From Lepidodermella squamata (lineage: Eukaryota > Gastrotricha), in contig JBLDXI010000026.1 of NCBI GenBank assembly GCA_047495785.1, positions 1 to 64,000 of the forward strand: a stretch of DNA of 64,000 nucleotides, written 5' to 3'. Shown one piece after another: positions 44,803 to 56,659 of the stretch. Each line of letters begins with the position of its first letter. Within the stretch, counting starts at the first letter, position 1. The translations under genes and the position numbers were made by a program. The notes under the pieces were generated by a model that made no database searches, was not told the DNA's origin, and saw only the letters and a program-made list of their open reading frames with translations.

Positions 44803-45966
44803 TCAGTTGTTCGCTGTTAACAAAACATTAATAGGATTACCGACAAAACTTGAAAATATATTCCTACCTTTGTAGCCAATGTAACGTCGAGTGGGACATT
44901 TGTCTTGCTGTTCGCTCGAAAAGTTGATATTTGTACGAACAGGCGGTGTTTCGACGGCTGAGCCTTGTTGCTGCATGCGCATCGGCATCGGCCTGTAATT
45001 ATCGATCAGGGGCACATGAACTCCAGCTAGCTCTCGAGTTGCTTTTAGATCTCTCAAGGCATTCATCTTCAATAAAAAAAATGCAGAAATTAGCGGCAAA
45101 AAAACGCCAAAATAATTTACGTGACTTCGAGACATGAGAAGAGGCCGATTTGAAATTATCCATACGACGGACTCGGCACAAGGAGGGCGGGTCATTGAGC
45201 CCTCATAGGTCATGTAAAATGAGGTAGATGGTAATAAATTTGACAATGCATAGTTCGAAATCACTGTTTGAGCATCTGAAACGATACTTAATGTCTCTCA
45301 AGTGATAAAAAAATTAAAATAAATTATTCACCTTTATATTGAACGTCCTTAATTTTATCCATGATTGTCCTGACGTCTCCTGTTATCTCAGCCTCAAGAC
45401 CAACTCGGAATAGGATGGAAATAGCGACTATTCCTAGCGGCTGTGAGATCGCGCTAGAATAATTTCCGAACAAGACGTTGTAGCCAATAAGTTGTAACTC
45501 AGCCGGGAATCGTTTGCCGCCTATTGAGTGCTCGGATCCTGTGTCATCGGATGACCCCCAGTGCAAATGACCTTCGTAAAAGTCATATTCGTAAACCAGC
45601 CTAATTTATTGAAAAACATCAAGGATTTTAATCGAAATTTCAGCATCGAACTTACGGTCCGCCGTATATTCGAATTTTTGTTGTAGTATCCGTTGTCAAG
45701 GTGATGTCAAGGCCTGTGTTCGTGAGAATCAGCGACGACCTGTAGCGAGAGATCTCAAGCGGTGTCTTAAGAGTTGGATCGAACAGGAGCTGTTCTGGGT
45801 CGATATCAATCGGTGATTGCCGGCGGCCGATTCTACATTGATGGAACCCAATAAAATAACCCCACGACTCCGGACCTCGGCCAGTCGAAGGCCAGTAATT
45901 CCAGTCGGTGAAAAGCCCATCGACAGACGTGAGATATATGATAAAAATTAGCAGTGAGAATTTCAT
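44803..45966 (-). CDS. Carbonic anhydrase-related protein (CA10/CA11 type)
   Basis: Five exons (45656-45966, 45332-45600, 45121-45275, 44868-45066, 44803-44813), 314 residues, close to vertebrate CA10/11. Signal peptide (MKFSLLIFIIYLTSVDG), WGYFIGFHQCRIGRRQSPIDI, GHLHWGSSDDTGSEH, AELQLIGYN, YEGSMTRPPCAESVVWII, DNYRPM and VRTNINFS; the last motifs are typical of the CA10/11 branch (C. elegans cah-2 type). Zinc ligands His94 and His96 are kept, but His119 is Gln, so no hydratase activity is expected. CA10/11 proteins are secreted neuronal ligands of neurexins; a similar role is an inference. The last exon is only 11 bases and ends in a stop. Confidence 0.9.
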
Positions 45967-48032
45967 GATAATTCGGGGTTTAAAATCTGGAACAAAGCTT
46001 TAAACTGCGCTTTTCAATGAATTAAAACGATGATCTCCCATGTGGGTCATCATCATTGCGGTGATGAAGCGTAAAGAAATTGCGCTATATGTATAGCTAG
46101 TATTGTTGCAATGCAATGCGACAAATCGAATTTATCAGCCAGGGCAAATCAGGGCCAATAAGGCGCGCGTGGCGCGGCTAATTAAATGTGCGCGCGCATT
46201 TTTGGCAGCGACTGGTGACACGCGCCTTGTAATCCTGGTGTTGTGTGAATCATCATCTTATGCGCAAACATTTGTGTCAAGTATCCGCGCGACAATGTCT
46301 CGGTCGCGGCTAGGGCCGGGCCAGCAGCAGGCTATCTCGCTTACAACATCATATTCTCGTCCTCCCTTCACCGAGATTTGAGCACTATATGCGGTTTTGA
46401 TCTATTTGGTAAAAATACTGGTTTAAATATTTGCTCATCAATCATCAATCCGCGCAATGTATTCCCCGTGAGAGACAAGCACTCTCATCAGGCTAATTAT
46501 TTTATTTTCCGAAACATTCGACCTAACCGCATCATAGTAAGGACTCCGGAAACAAAAAATCTGATAGTAAACAATCATTTTAAGATCAATTTTTCAATTA
46601 ATAGCAGTTGGGTAATGAAATATAGTAGAAACAGGTAAATGTTTCAGTTTTTCGCACCAAGGTTGCTCCGGATAATCGCCTTGGCTCACGCTTCCAGTGC
46701 GTGTAGTGTTTCCCGTATGCTGTATCATGAGCTGACTTGGCATACAACTTGTATGAGCAGCGAAAGATTATAACAATAACAACAATTGAAAGCTGTAAAA
46801 AACTGTGCGCGGATTTACGCCATGTGGGCGACTGTAGTAACAATATCGGCCGTGCATTTACCCTTCTATAAAACCTGGGCGAAAAATAAACGCTGTCAAA
46901 CATTAACATCTCCACCTTTCTAGAGGCTCGGCAGTTTTAGACTTTTTTCTATTTTTTTCAAATTTTTATTGTCAGTAACTTGTAGCCACGCCAAATAGCC
47001 GATGATGAATACAAATAGCGCAACGGACGGTATCGATTGATAGTCGATGACAAATGGCTGATTCCTGTTTAAGAGGTTCGCGATAAGTTTTTATTAACGA
47101 TGCAGAAAATTTTCCATGGGGACACAGTTGAATTATTTTGACACTAAATTCGACACAAACATCCCACCATAAAATTGCTGCAAAATTTCAAACTTTAACA
47201 TTTCGTTTCATTATTATTTATGAACTGAATTCTATCAGATGAACGTTTTCGGCCCAGAATATACCATCGGTATCTATTTTCGCTGTGAAATATTGATATT
47301 TTAGGATGAAACGAAAATTTCGGCTTGATAGCAGCAAAACAACAATGAATAAATAATGCGGCTGTAAACTCGTTTCATATTACTCATACTGACAGCGATC
47401 AGTTTTACACAAGGCGATAATTGTTTATTGTTTACCTGGCAAAATCGACCTAGCGCGTGTTTTGTTTTTCCGTTTTTTGCACCCGCATTGCTCGTGTGCG
47501 GCAACTATTACACGCGCGCGACAACACGCGATGAAAAAATCAGGTTGCGCCAAAAATCGAAGGTGCGCAAAAACGCGATAAGTGCGCCTGTGACATATAT
47601 GCAATGTGTTTTCGCAACTGTACAACTGCTATTGCCGCATTGATCTCGTAGCAGCACATGCTGTTGCGGTTAATTATTGATGGCATAGAAAGAAGAGCGA
47701 AAATTGTCTGCAAAATATTTTGGGGTGTGTGATCGAACTGGCCGTCTAAAAGCTGCAAAAACCATGCCACTCAAACCTCTATACCGATCTGACCGGCAAT
47801 GGAATTCATTCAGTTAGAGCTTAGTAAATTTATCCTTCGATCATAACTTCAAGAAAATACTCTGCGAAATATATCCTATAATAGCCGGCCTGGCTGGGAC
47901 TTGGCATTTCTGAGCCTATAATTCCTCAGTCTGGGCCTGAAGCCGCTCGACTGATTTATGATTAATAATTAAAAGCTCCACCTTAATTTCGCAAATCAAA
48001 TTTTCCGCATTTTCTTCCGTTTTTTAGGCGGT
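45967..48032. other. Large intergenic region with CG alternating tracts
   Basis: Two kilobases without a credible gene. It contains CGCG-type alternating tracts near 46165-46198 and 47512-47530 within AT-rich DNA, similar to 1250-1320 and 61870-62340. Confidence 0.5.
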
Positions 48033-49621
48033 ATGGTGTTTTACCGTACGCAGTCTCAATTCGTACGGCATGTCCTTTCGCCATTTTTCTACTACCTCGG
48101 CATAGCCGCCATTTGCTGCCTGATAATTTTCGCGTATTTCGTGCTCAAAAATGCCCAAACTGGCCCGCAAGTCAAGCTCAAAGCCATTGAATTCAAAGAC
48201 GATGTTACTGCAAGCCCGGTGAAAGGATCAGACCACAAAGTTATAGTGCTAGGAAGCGATGGCCGAAGCAACGTTGAAGGTATAATTCCTTAAATTATTT
48301 AGCTATGCTACTCATAGGTTTTCTAATAGGAAACGTTCCATCTGGGAACTCGATTGCTCCACCTGTCCAGCTTGCAACCCAGCCTGCAACCCAGCCTGCT
48401 TCGAAAGCTCCAGTTACAGAACCGTCCTCAGGTTTCCAAAAACCGCCACCGCCGCAACAACGGAAAGGTAAGGAGGGTCGAGGCGAGCCGGGTTCAGATA
48501 CCTGGTACTCGATTCCGCCTCAACTGAATACGATGGTAAAGGTCAATAAAACGGCGTACAAATCTCGGACGTGCAAGGCGATAACAGGCCGCCGAGTTTT
48601 GATGAATTATGCCCACAATTGCTGCCGACGAAGTCAACCATTGAATTGCGATTCGGGGCTAAAAGTAGGAAAATTTTTGAATTTACAGGAATAAATTGAT
48701 GATTATTTTCAGAATGGCTTTGACATCTGCATCATGTTTAACCAATCGTCTATAGATCCTTGGTTTCTGGAGCACAGCAAAGAAGTAAATTTTTCTCTTG
48801 GACCTCATCAGAAATAAATAATTTTTACTAGGTATTTTCTGGAGCTACAATGGCCGGTTACGGTGTTTGGAAAAGCTATCTCAGTAATCAACATTTTTTT
48901 AATTAATTTTTTAATGTTTTGTCAATTTTGAAGTTATGCGGGTCTTAATGACCCTTGACGACGACGATATTTTATTTTATTCGGACAGTGGTGCTATTTG
49001 GTTAGCACCTCCTGATGATTATTTTTGCCTCATGGTAGGATTAAATTTTATTTAGAATTTTTTTATATAAATTTATATTAATTAGGACGAGCGAGAGCAA
49101 GATGTTGTAGTATTCAGCGTTGGTCTGCCAGAAGATGAGTACACAAAGGGTGGGCAATTACTTTAATTCTTCAATTTTTATTTGAAAAAGTGCTTGAATA
49201 GGTGATGCGTTTCTTATCGCAAATTGTATGACTGAGGAGTGTCAAACGTCGCAGCAACGTCTCGGCGGTTATTCAATGTACCGCAAATCGATGAAGGCGT
49301 TTCACTTCCTATCGACGTGGCTCACGTTCAATCAAGATTTGCGGATAGTTTCCGATAACCCGAGTACGCTGAACAAAAATTTGCCGAAATTCAAAGCCAA
49401 CCGGCACGACCAAACTGCTCTCAGCTTATCGTCTAAACGATGCGGCATTCCTGAATGGCCAGGTATAAAATTATGAGATATTTAAATATAACATTTTAAA
49501 ATATTTTTTTTTAGATCCCAGTCAATGGGGCGCTGCTGGTTATAACTTGATGCTGCGACAGAAGCCTGAATTCAAAAAAATTGCCAAAACGATAATCGAT
49601 TGTACTCGTGATAAAAGTTAG
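48033..49621 (+). CDS. Type II membrane glycosyltransferase-like protein A
   Basis: Eight exons (48033-48279, 48330-48664, 48713-48784, 48832-48883, 48934-49034, 49086-49149, 49202-49462, 49515-49621), 412 residues. A short cytoplasmic tail and one membrane helix (FFYYLGIAAICCLIIFAYFVL) are followed by a Pro/Gln-rich stem and a luminal domain. Motifs: GRGEPGSD, AITGRRVLMNY, LDDDDILFYSDSG (a possible D-x-D-like sugar-nucleotide site), then LRIVSDNPS and ANRHDQTALSLSSKRCGI. The last two recall FxxHRHDQSxLSLL of uncharacterised nucleotide-sugar transferase-like proteins of many invertebrates. Likely Golgi resident; substrate unknown. An alternative acceptor at 48317 would add four residues in frame. 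Confidence 0.75.
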
Positions 49622-50455
49622 TGATAATAATGTACAAAATCGGTATGAGTATGACCTATTTATTTTTGCTGTACCTATATGTCAATGCTGATGAATATTA
49701 ATTAACTCACTAATTTTCTAGCTTTCCATTTCATGTATACTCAGTCTAAAGGTGACACATTAATCAGCTGGATATATTTAAAGAATATTTTTATAGATTG
49801 TTGAACCATGCAAAATAAATGACAAGCCTGCATATTATTTGATTTTTGTTGTGATATATTGGGCATATTTTAGGAGAGAAACCCAAAACGTCGCGCCGAC
49901 TTATCCAAACATAAGGTGGTAAAATGATTTGAATTTTGCAACAGTCATGTCTAAATTAAGGGCGAAAATTCGGATTAGCTCTTCATAGATAGCAAGACAT
50001 TTAATGTTTCCTGCTCGGAGCCCGCTCATAAAACATCGCTTTGATGAGATCAACTTTGATGAATCTGCAAGTGACAGGCATTACGTCCAAACTGAACAGG
50101 AAAGAGCTATTCATTTAAAACTGACAGAGTTGATTTTTTGTTGGGTTTCCTTTTCAACTTCGACGCAAGTTGGGCAGGTGACACCTATGGATGTCAATGG
50201 ATGTTCAAGGCTCCAAGAGGTTCATTATCGCTTTCCAAAAAATTGAAGCTTCAAGAGTTTGTTTGCATAACCTAGGACTTTCAGGACTTTTTGTTGACCA
50301 TAGTCGACGTTGAGAGCAAATTCAGAAGTTTAGATGGCTGACATGTCAGCTTCAATTAGTTTCCTATAGCGCGATATGAAGTTTGATAGTAATGAAAGGA
50401 ACAAAACATTAGGATTGTTCAGTTTAGTCTTCTTCACTTTGAAAATTGATTTTGA
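49622..50455. other. Intergenic region, no gene seen
   Basis: 3' flank of the glycosyltransferase-like gene and upstream region of nuclear receptor 3; no supported frame. Confidence 0.5.
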
Positions 50456-52410
50456 ATGCCTCGCGGGTCGAAGATAGATTGCGCTGTAAGTTGATAATAA
50501 AAAAATGCTAATTGTCTCAGTGACCTATATCTTAAATTATTGCTGTGCGTTATTACAGGTATGCGGCGTCGAAACTACTCGAAAATACCGATGCGGAGCT
50601 TTAGTGTGCGAAGCTTGCAAACGCTTCTTCCTTCGACAGCGATCAACCAGCGATAAATTGCGATGTAACGGCAACTTCCCGCAAGGATGCGACGTTTCCA
50701 ACATCACTGCAGTGACAACACAAGGCGGCAAAAAGTGGCGACTGGTCTGCCCTTCGTGCCGCTTCGCTAAATGCAAAACTGTTGGCATGCGAACCGCTCT
50801 ATGCGAACAAAAGCCATTTGAACCTGTTAAGGAAGTTGTCGCTCCCGATCAAAGCATCCAATCTGATATGACTGAGCTGGAGCAGCGGCTGGTTGATTTT
50901 GCTTTGGCAGGGCGGCGGTTGTGTCAAGCTTTTGCGAACGTAAGCATATTTAAATACCTTAAAATGCAGGTTATTAGTGGAGAGGGTAAAATTGGACAGT
51001 TGGCTAGGTAAATAACTATGCTACACTGACCACACACGTTTTGCTTTGTCCTGTGAAAATACTTCATCTCCCCATCTTTTGTAAGGCGTAAACTTCAGCT
51101 GACTTGAGCGAGAACCAATTTTCGAAAAAATGTTTAAATGAATTTGTTCGGATGACGGATTAGGGACAATTAGGGACCCTTCTACCTCGTCACTGCAATT
51201 TTCGGAAAAAAATTTATACGAGAATTCTATAATAATTTCTCTCCCTGTTACCAGAAAAAAACACAGATTAGATGAGCCTGAGTTAGAGTAAATTTCAGAA
51301 TTTGCAACTAAGGAAAATTTCTTTTTTTAATTAAAAAAAAAACAGCTGATCTTTTGCTCGTGCAAAGGAGAACCCAAACCCAATCAGTATTTCAGGTCGC
51401 ACAGAATACGGTGAAATATTATAATATTTTCAGAAATTTCGAAAATTCAGGAATCGCCTTTCAAATGGCTTTGTCCGAAGTTACAAGTTACCCCTCGCTT
51501 CGTGATCGTGACAATGTGATAGACTGATTTTTTCATAATTTTAGCTCGAAATGCGCAAAAATAACGTGCTGACGCCCCAACACGAGGTTCAGGACGTGTG
51601 GCGCGATATCATGCATTACCAATTGGTACCACAGGCGCTAACTGTTCGAGAATTTCTGTACGCAATTCCAGGTAAATACCCGGCCAGAAATATTGGCAAT
51701 TTTATTGAGTTCTCTAAATGCAACAGGTTACAGAGATATCGATTTCATCACTCGAATCGAGATGTTTTCGTCCAGTTTTTGCTCTATGCTAATAGCCGAA
51801 AGTTGCTATCAAACTGAACCCCTTGGTTTCAGCATGAATTCCTATAATTATGAGGCTGGCATACGTTACTTCCCTGAACTTCGGGTGCGATTGTTTTTCT
51901 ACTAAAATCTCGTCAATCTTTGAACTTTCTATTTTTGGCTAGTACGTTGCAGAAGAAAAATTCGCCTTGTCCGAAATCATTCGACTTCTCAAACCTGATG
52001 GTGTCGAATTTGCTTGTTTTCTCGCCTATTTGCTTTTACACAACGGTGACTTTTTCCAATATCCGATCATTTTTATCGCAATCGTTTTCTTTTAATCTTT
52101 AGTAAGCTTGTGGCGCGAAATGACGCCTAAAATCATCGAAATGAGCAATCTCGTCAGCGCTCTACATCGGGCCTATTCTTTTGGTCGGGGTATCACTAAG
52201 TCGGCTGAAGAGTTTGAAAAACGTCGCCAATTGATTGCTTGGATTGTGAGAGCTTTTTCCGATGCTGGTTTGAAGCGAATGGAAGCTCTTGGGAAGGTTC
52301 AGTATCGCTTGCCTACTTTGATGAAGTTGAATGCGATATACAGCGAGGTGGTTGATAATATGAAGCCGCGGATACTTCCTAGAATTATGAACACAAATTA
52401 TGAGAATTAG
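50456..52410 (+). CDS. Nuclear receptor 3
   Basis: Six exons (50456-50485, 50559-50939, 51545-51671, 51727-51884, 51943-52045, 52103-52410), 368 residues. A 10-codon first exon supplies the first finger Cys (MPRGSKIDCA joined to VCG), giving CAVC...CEACKRFFLRQR. Finger 2 is C-x7-C-x19-C-x2-C (CPSCRFAKC). The ligand-binding part is more diverged (AIPGYRDIDFITRIEMF in helices 3-4), but exon lengths 158 and 103 and phases equal those of nuclear receptor 2. Intron 2 is 605 bases against about 50 elsewhere. DNA-binding transcription factor; ligand unknown. Confidence 0.85.
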
Positions 52411-52570
52411 TTGTAAATTATTGACAATTTTTTCAGTTATTCTGTGAGAAAAATTCGTAATTGGAATATTTTAGCGAATTTCAAGATTATTCTGAGAATT
52501 ATATTGGATAATGAAGTCAATGGGATGAATGGGAATAAATAATTCGAAGTGCACTTTTATATGGGCGTGA

Positions 52571-52871
52571 CTTTTTTATCCGACCAATGTCTTATTACAT
52601 CAGACAACCAAAAATGTGACTAAAAATCATCCGACATTAAGATATCGATTTTCCCGATTTTCCCGAGTTCGATGTTTCTGCAGGGGCATAGCCCTTTTAT
52701 GCACCCTATTTTGGCCCCTGAACCGGCAGAATTTCATGGTGAAAGATTTATGGCAATCCGAGTTGTCACTTTTTTACTGTAATTTTTTGAAGATATGAAA
52801 AAGCAAGTCGGCAGGTTTTAGTCACATTTTTGGTTGTCGGATGAAATAAGACATTGGTCGGATGAAAAAAG
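52571..52871. mobile_element. MITE-like element with ~57-base terminal inverted repeats
   Basis: The left end (52571-52627, CTTTTTTATCCGACCAATGT...) and the right end (52815-52871) are reverse complements over about 57 bases with only a few differences. The roughly 187 bases between them have no coding frame. Length (301), no transposase and long perfect ends fit a miniature inverted-repeat transposable element. Target-site duplication is unclear because T and A runs blur the ends. It lies 160 bases after nuclear receptor 3. Confidence 0.82.
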
Positions 52872-53030
52872 TTTCCCCCCCATTTATTCATGTTTCACAT
52901 ACAATTTTATACACATATTCATGTATGAAATTTCTACCTTTCATACATAATTATGTATTATATATGACGAAATATCCTTTCTTAAATAATTTTTTCATAA
53001 AATTGTGTTTTTCACGAAAACGACGAATAG

Positions 53031-53144
53031 GAGTTAGGGTTAGAAGTCAGTGTTAGGGATAGGGTTATAGTTATAGTTATAGTTTTAGTTTTAGGGCTTG
53101 GTTAAGGTTCAGGGTTCAGGGTTCAGGTTAGGGTTAGGTTTAGG
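53031..53144 (+). repeat. Interstitial telomere-like tract (TTAGGG-type, degenerate)
   Basis: About 110 bases of degenerate G-rich repeats: GTTAGGGTTAG, GTTAGGGATAGGGTTATAG, then three GGTTCAGG-type units and TTAGGGTTAGGTTTAGG. The G-rich strand is plus. It is either a relic of telomere insertion or break repair, or chance expansion of a G-rich satellite. Confidence 0.7.
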
Positions 53145-54017
53145 TCGATTTCCAAGTTTTTCCACCGTTCGATGTAGGGCCCTTGCACTTCACCAATAAC
53201 AATTTACAATCAGAAAAAATTGGCTGCGTTATCGGAACCCCGTTTTTTGTTTTTAAAAACCGAAAACCGAAAGTTCGCTGCCATTTGGAAAAAAAATATG
53301 TATGAAAGTTAAATTGTTCACATTTGGTGGCTATTTTTTGCTGTAAATTGTACACTTTTAATTTGAGACAACATCGGCCCATTTCTAAAACGAACACATC
53401 TAGCCAGTTTAATTCGCGACCGCAGACATCGATCATCCTGCTGAATATAGGGTATTATTCCCATGCTGCCAACGTATACTGTCAAAAGTGTTAAATTTGT
53501 CACCTTTAGCAATCGTTATAAGCCCATTTGAACAATTTTTATTTCTAATTTTAGCTTTCTTCAGCCATCACTTTTGGCCTTTCGTCCTTGATTCTGTCAT
53601 GTTTTCCGATTCCGCTGGTTCATCCTGTTAAAACTTATAAGCATCAAGCGATTTTACGCAATGGATCCCCCTGCACTAGTTTAACGTTAGGAAATCTTGT
53701 ATAAAAGCGCACGTCCCAAAACTAAAATGGGGCGTTTCCAGGTTTAGAACGCTAATCAATCGTCTGTCAACTATAGCTACGTCCTATGCTTATCTAAAAC
53801 TCTGTATAATTGGGTGACAATCGCGCTTATTAAAAACGTGTGCTATTTGATTTACGACCACGCGGCGGTCTATTCGAAGCTAGCACTCATATTCATGCGA
53901 AAACGGATTATATAATTAAGAAAGGCGACAGATCATTTGTTTTTTTTTGATTGTTTATCCGTCCATGGCATGGTATATAAAGAAGCAGGGCAGCCGGACA
54001 TAGTCATAGCAAAAATC
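53145..54017. other. Intergenic region, no gene seen
   Basis: Upstream region of nuclear receptor 4; no supported coding frame. Confidence 0.5.
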
Positions 54018-54609
54018 ATGCCTAAGGAGACTAGACCCAGCAAACATCACGAGAAAACTTTACGGTTTTGCTCGGTAAACCTCATTGTTCCTTTCCTTTC
54101 CATAGTTTTGAGTTACCTTGTTATTTCAGGTGTGCAAAGCGCAAACTTCGGAAAAGAGTTTGAATCAAGCAACAATTTGCTCGGCCTGTAAGCGATTCTA
54201 CCACAGACAGCACCTGAACCGTCAACTTCAATGCGTCAGTGGAAAATATGACTGCATCGAAGCCTTAAAACCCGAGCTAGCTGGGGTGCAATGGAATTCG
54301 AAAAAGTGGCGTTTCCCATGTGCAGCCTGTCGGTTGGAGAAGTGCAAATCTGTTGGGTTGTTGATGGAAGCCAAAGCGGAAGCTACTACTGCTATCCAGC
54401 AAGAAAAATCCGTGGAGTTGGTACCGAAATTGGAATTCCCAGCGCTTGATTTCCCGGAATTGTATCGGAATTTCAACCCGCGTCGTCCGAGACTTCAAAT
54501 TTTTGCGAACAGTCTGCTGGGTAGATGCATTTACGAAACTTTCTACGTTCTACTCAACACCGCAGATCCGCCCGAAGCAGATTTGTTGGCGAAATGCGAA
54601 CCGCAGTGA
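54018..54609 (+). CDS. Nuclear receptor 4, DNA-binding domain only
   Basis: Two exons (54018-54074, 54130-54609), 178 residues. The first exon ends ...RFCS and the second begins VCKAQ, rebuilding CSVC at the same splice position as nuclear receptor 3. Finger 1 ends CSACKRFYHRQ; finger 2 is C-x6-C-x21-C-x2-C (CAACRLEKC). A 90-residue tail follows and ends at a stop; no ligand-binding domain follows before the next gene starts 240 bases on. It is either a truncated paralogue or a natural LBD-less factor (as Drosophila knirps-type proteins are), which could act as a competitor for DNA sites. The open frame argues against simple decay. Confidence 0.75.
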
Positions 54610-54849
54610 AAAAAATTGCAGTAATTATGGACTCAATTTGAGTATCAGTTTTTATTTTCATCAGTATAAACCAATGTTGTGGCGATTAGACTTTAGACTT
54701 ATCTGCAGCTGAATAAATCGGCCGCGTGAAAAACCAGCGAAAAATAAATCATTCACGGCAGATAACACGCCTTATCAATTCACGTGTTGTAAACAGATCT
54801 AATAGTTGGAATTTCAGGTTATACACAGATGATAACTTTTTACTAAGAA

Positions 54850-56544
54850 ATGAGACGATCTACTATTTCTAGCTCGCTCTTCCCGGATGCTGAAAGTCTG
54901 AGGATGGCCGAGGATGCGCAGTTTAAAAAGCGCCAGCAAAAGGGTAGATGGCTTGCAAGCATCTGCTACTTCATGTTTGGCCTCATCTTCTCCCTGGCCA
55001 TCCTGCTGTTTCTGCTCATCAAATTTGAGTATCTTTCGCACAGCAACATCCACGTTCCAGTTTTGCCGCAATTAATTGTTGCGCAAAATGCGTCAGCTCA
55101 GGATCACCTCGAGCATGCGACAGATGACAATCACCCTGAGCCTCAAACGCCCATGTCGCTGACAGTTTTGGACCCAGTGTCACCGCAGAAGATAAAAATA
55201 ACTTCTGTCGACGAGCTGCCAGAGCCGCTTAATTCACCGACAGACGACGATGATTCTTCGCTGAACGAAGATGACCGGGTCGATGCGTTAAAGTATCAAA
55301 TACTCGATATTCCGAAATTCAGCCACCCTTCGATCGACCTTAAAGGTTTCAATCAATCTAAGAAGCACGGACGAGATGGTAGGGGCGAGCCAGGATCGGA
55401 TTCCTACTATTTACTGATTAATGGCGATACCCTAAATGCCGGAGTTGCAATCAATAAAACCGCGTTTGAAGCTCGGGATTGTTCAGCTGTTACAGGCAGA
55501 CGAATCCTGATGACTTACAGCCATAAGAATGAAACACCTGTATGTAGGAGTGGACTAGAGGTAATTTTGAATTGTCAATAATTTAGAACAAATCAATATG
55601 GAGTTCAGGTTGGATTCGATATTTGCGTTCATTTCACGTCAGAATCGATTGATTCCATTTTTATCGAGCAAAACAGACAGGTGATCTTGTTCTAACTATT
55701 TTGACCATTTTGACCACCCTTCATTTTTTCTACGATGGCTAGATTTTCGAAGAAGATGTCATGGGAGGTTTCGGACTCTGGAAAAGCTACCTAAGTAATT
55801 TTGTTCAATATTTCTGTGTTTGCGATTTCACGCCCGATTTTTCAGTTATGAAAATGTTAACGCTCCTCGACCAAGATGATGTCCTATTCTATTCAGACCC
55901 AGATTTGGAATTAATTGGCTCTGCCGAGAATCATTTCTGTCTTATGGTCAGCTTTGCTTTGCTTGTTTTATATATACAATTCTCCCTTTTTAACTAATTA
56001 GGACGAGAGAAATCAAGATGTCGTAACCTTCACCGCCGGAGTAGCTGAAAATTCTTACTCGAAAGGTTCCTTTTCCCTATAAATAACTGTAAAATAATCA
56101 AAATTTTACTTTATCCAGGAGACGCTCTTCTAATTACGAACTGCCTCAGTCGCGATTGCGCCTATTCGCAGCAAAGAACAAGCAAATATTCAATCTACCG
56201 AAAATCGATGTCAGCTTTCAGCTTTCTTTCGCTGTGGCTTTCCTTCAATCAAGACCTTCGAATTGTGTCGGATAGCCCAAGCAGTTTGAACAACGATTTG
56301 CCCAATTTCGCCTCAAATCATCAAGATCAAACTGCTTTCAGCCTTGCCTCAAAACGATCCAGAATCGCGGAATGGCCAGGTATTATAAAATATTCAGTCA
56401 TCATAATAAACATTAAACACTTTTTTCTACATCGAAGATCCTTCTCAGAACGGCGAATACGACTTCAGCCAAGTACTGCGAGAGAAGCCCGAGTTCAGCA
56501 GAGTGGCTAGTACGATACTGAAAAGCATTAATGCTACATTTTGA
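54850..56544 (+). CDS. Type II membrane glycosyltransferase-like protein B
   Basis: Seven exons (54850-55560, 55609-55680, 55743-55794, 55846-55946, 56002-56065, 56119-56379, 56438-56544), 455 residues. Membrane helix after KGRW (LASICYFMFGLIFSLAILLFLLI), an acidic stem, then GRGEPGSD, AVTGRRILMTY, LDQDDVLFYSDPD, LRIVSDSPS and SNHQDQTAFSLASKR. Exons 2-7 have the same lengths (72, 52, 101, 64, 261, 107) as exons 3-8 of protein A, so it is a clear duplicate; the N-terminal 711-base exon corresponds to two exons in A. Note HQDQ instead of HDQ context RHDQ. Probably Golgi; substrate unknown. Confidence 0.75.
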
Positions 56545-56659
56545 AAGAGATAATAAAACTAATTTGTGTCTATCACGCAATTCGAGTCTGTTTAAATGCC
56601 TCGAGTTCTTTCGGTTTCCTGCTATCGTCTATAGTTCACGCTTTTCAGTACTAAGAACT

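Noticed and set aside
52616-52798. 60-codon frame within the MITE
   Set aside because: Spans the inverted repeat and has no transposase motif; too short to be an autonomous element gene.
53031-53144. True chromosome end
   Set aside because: Genes continue on both sides and the repeats are degenerate, so this is not a telomere.
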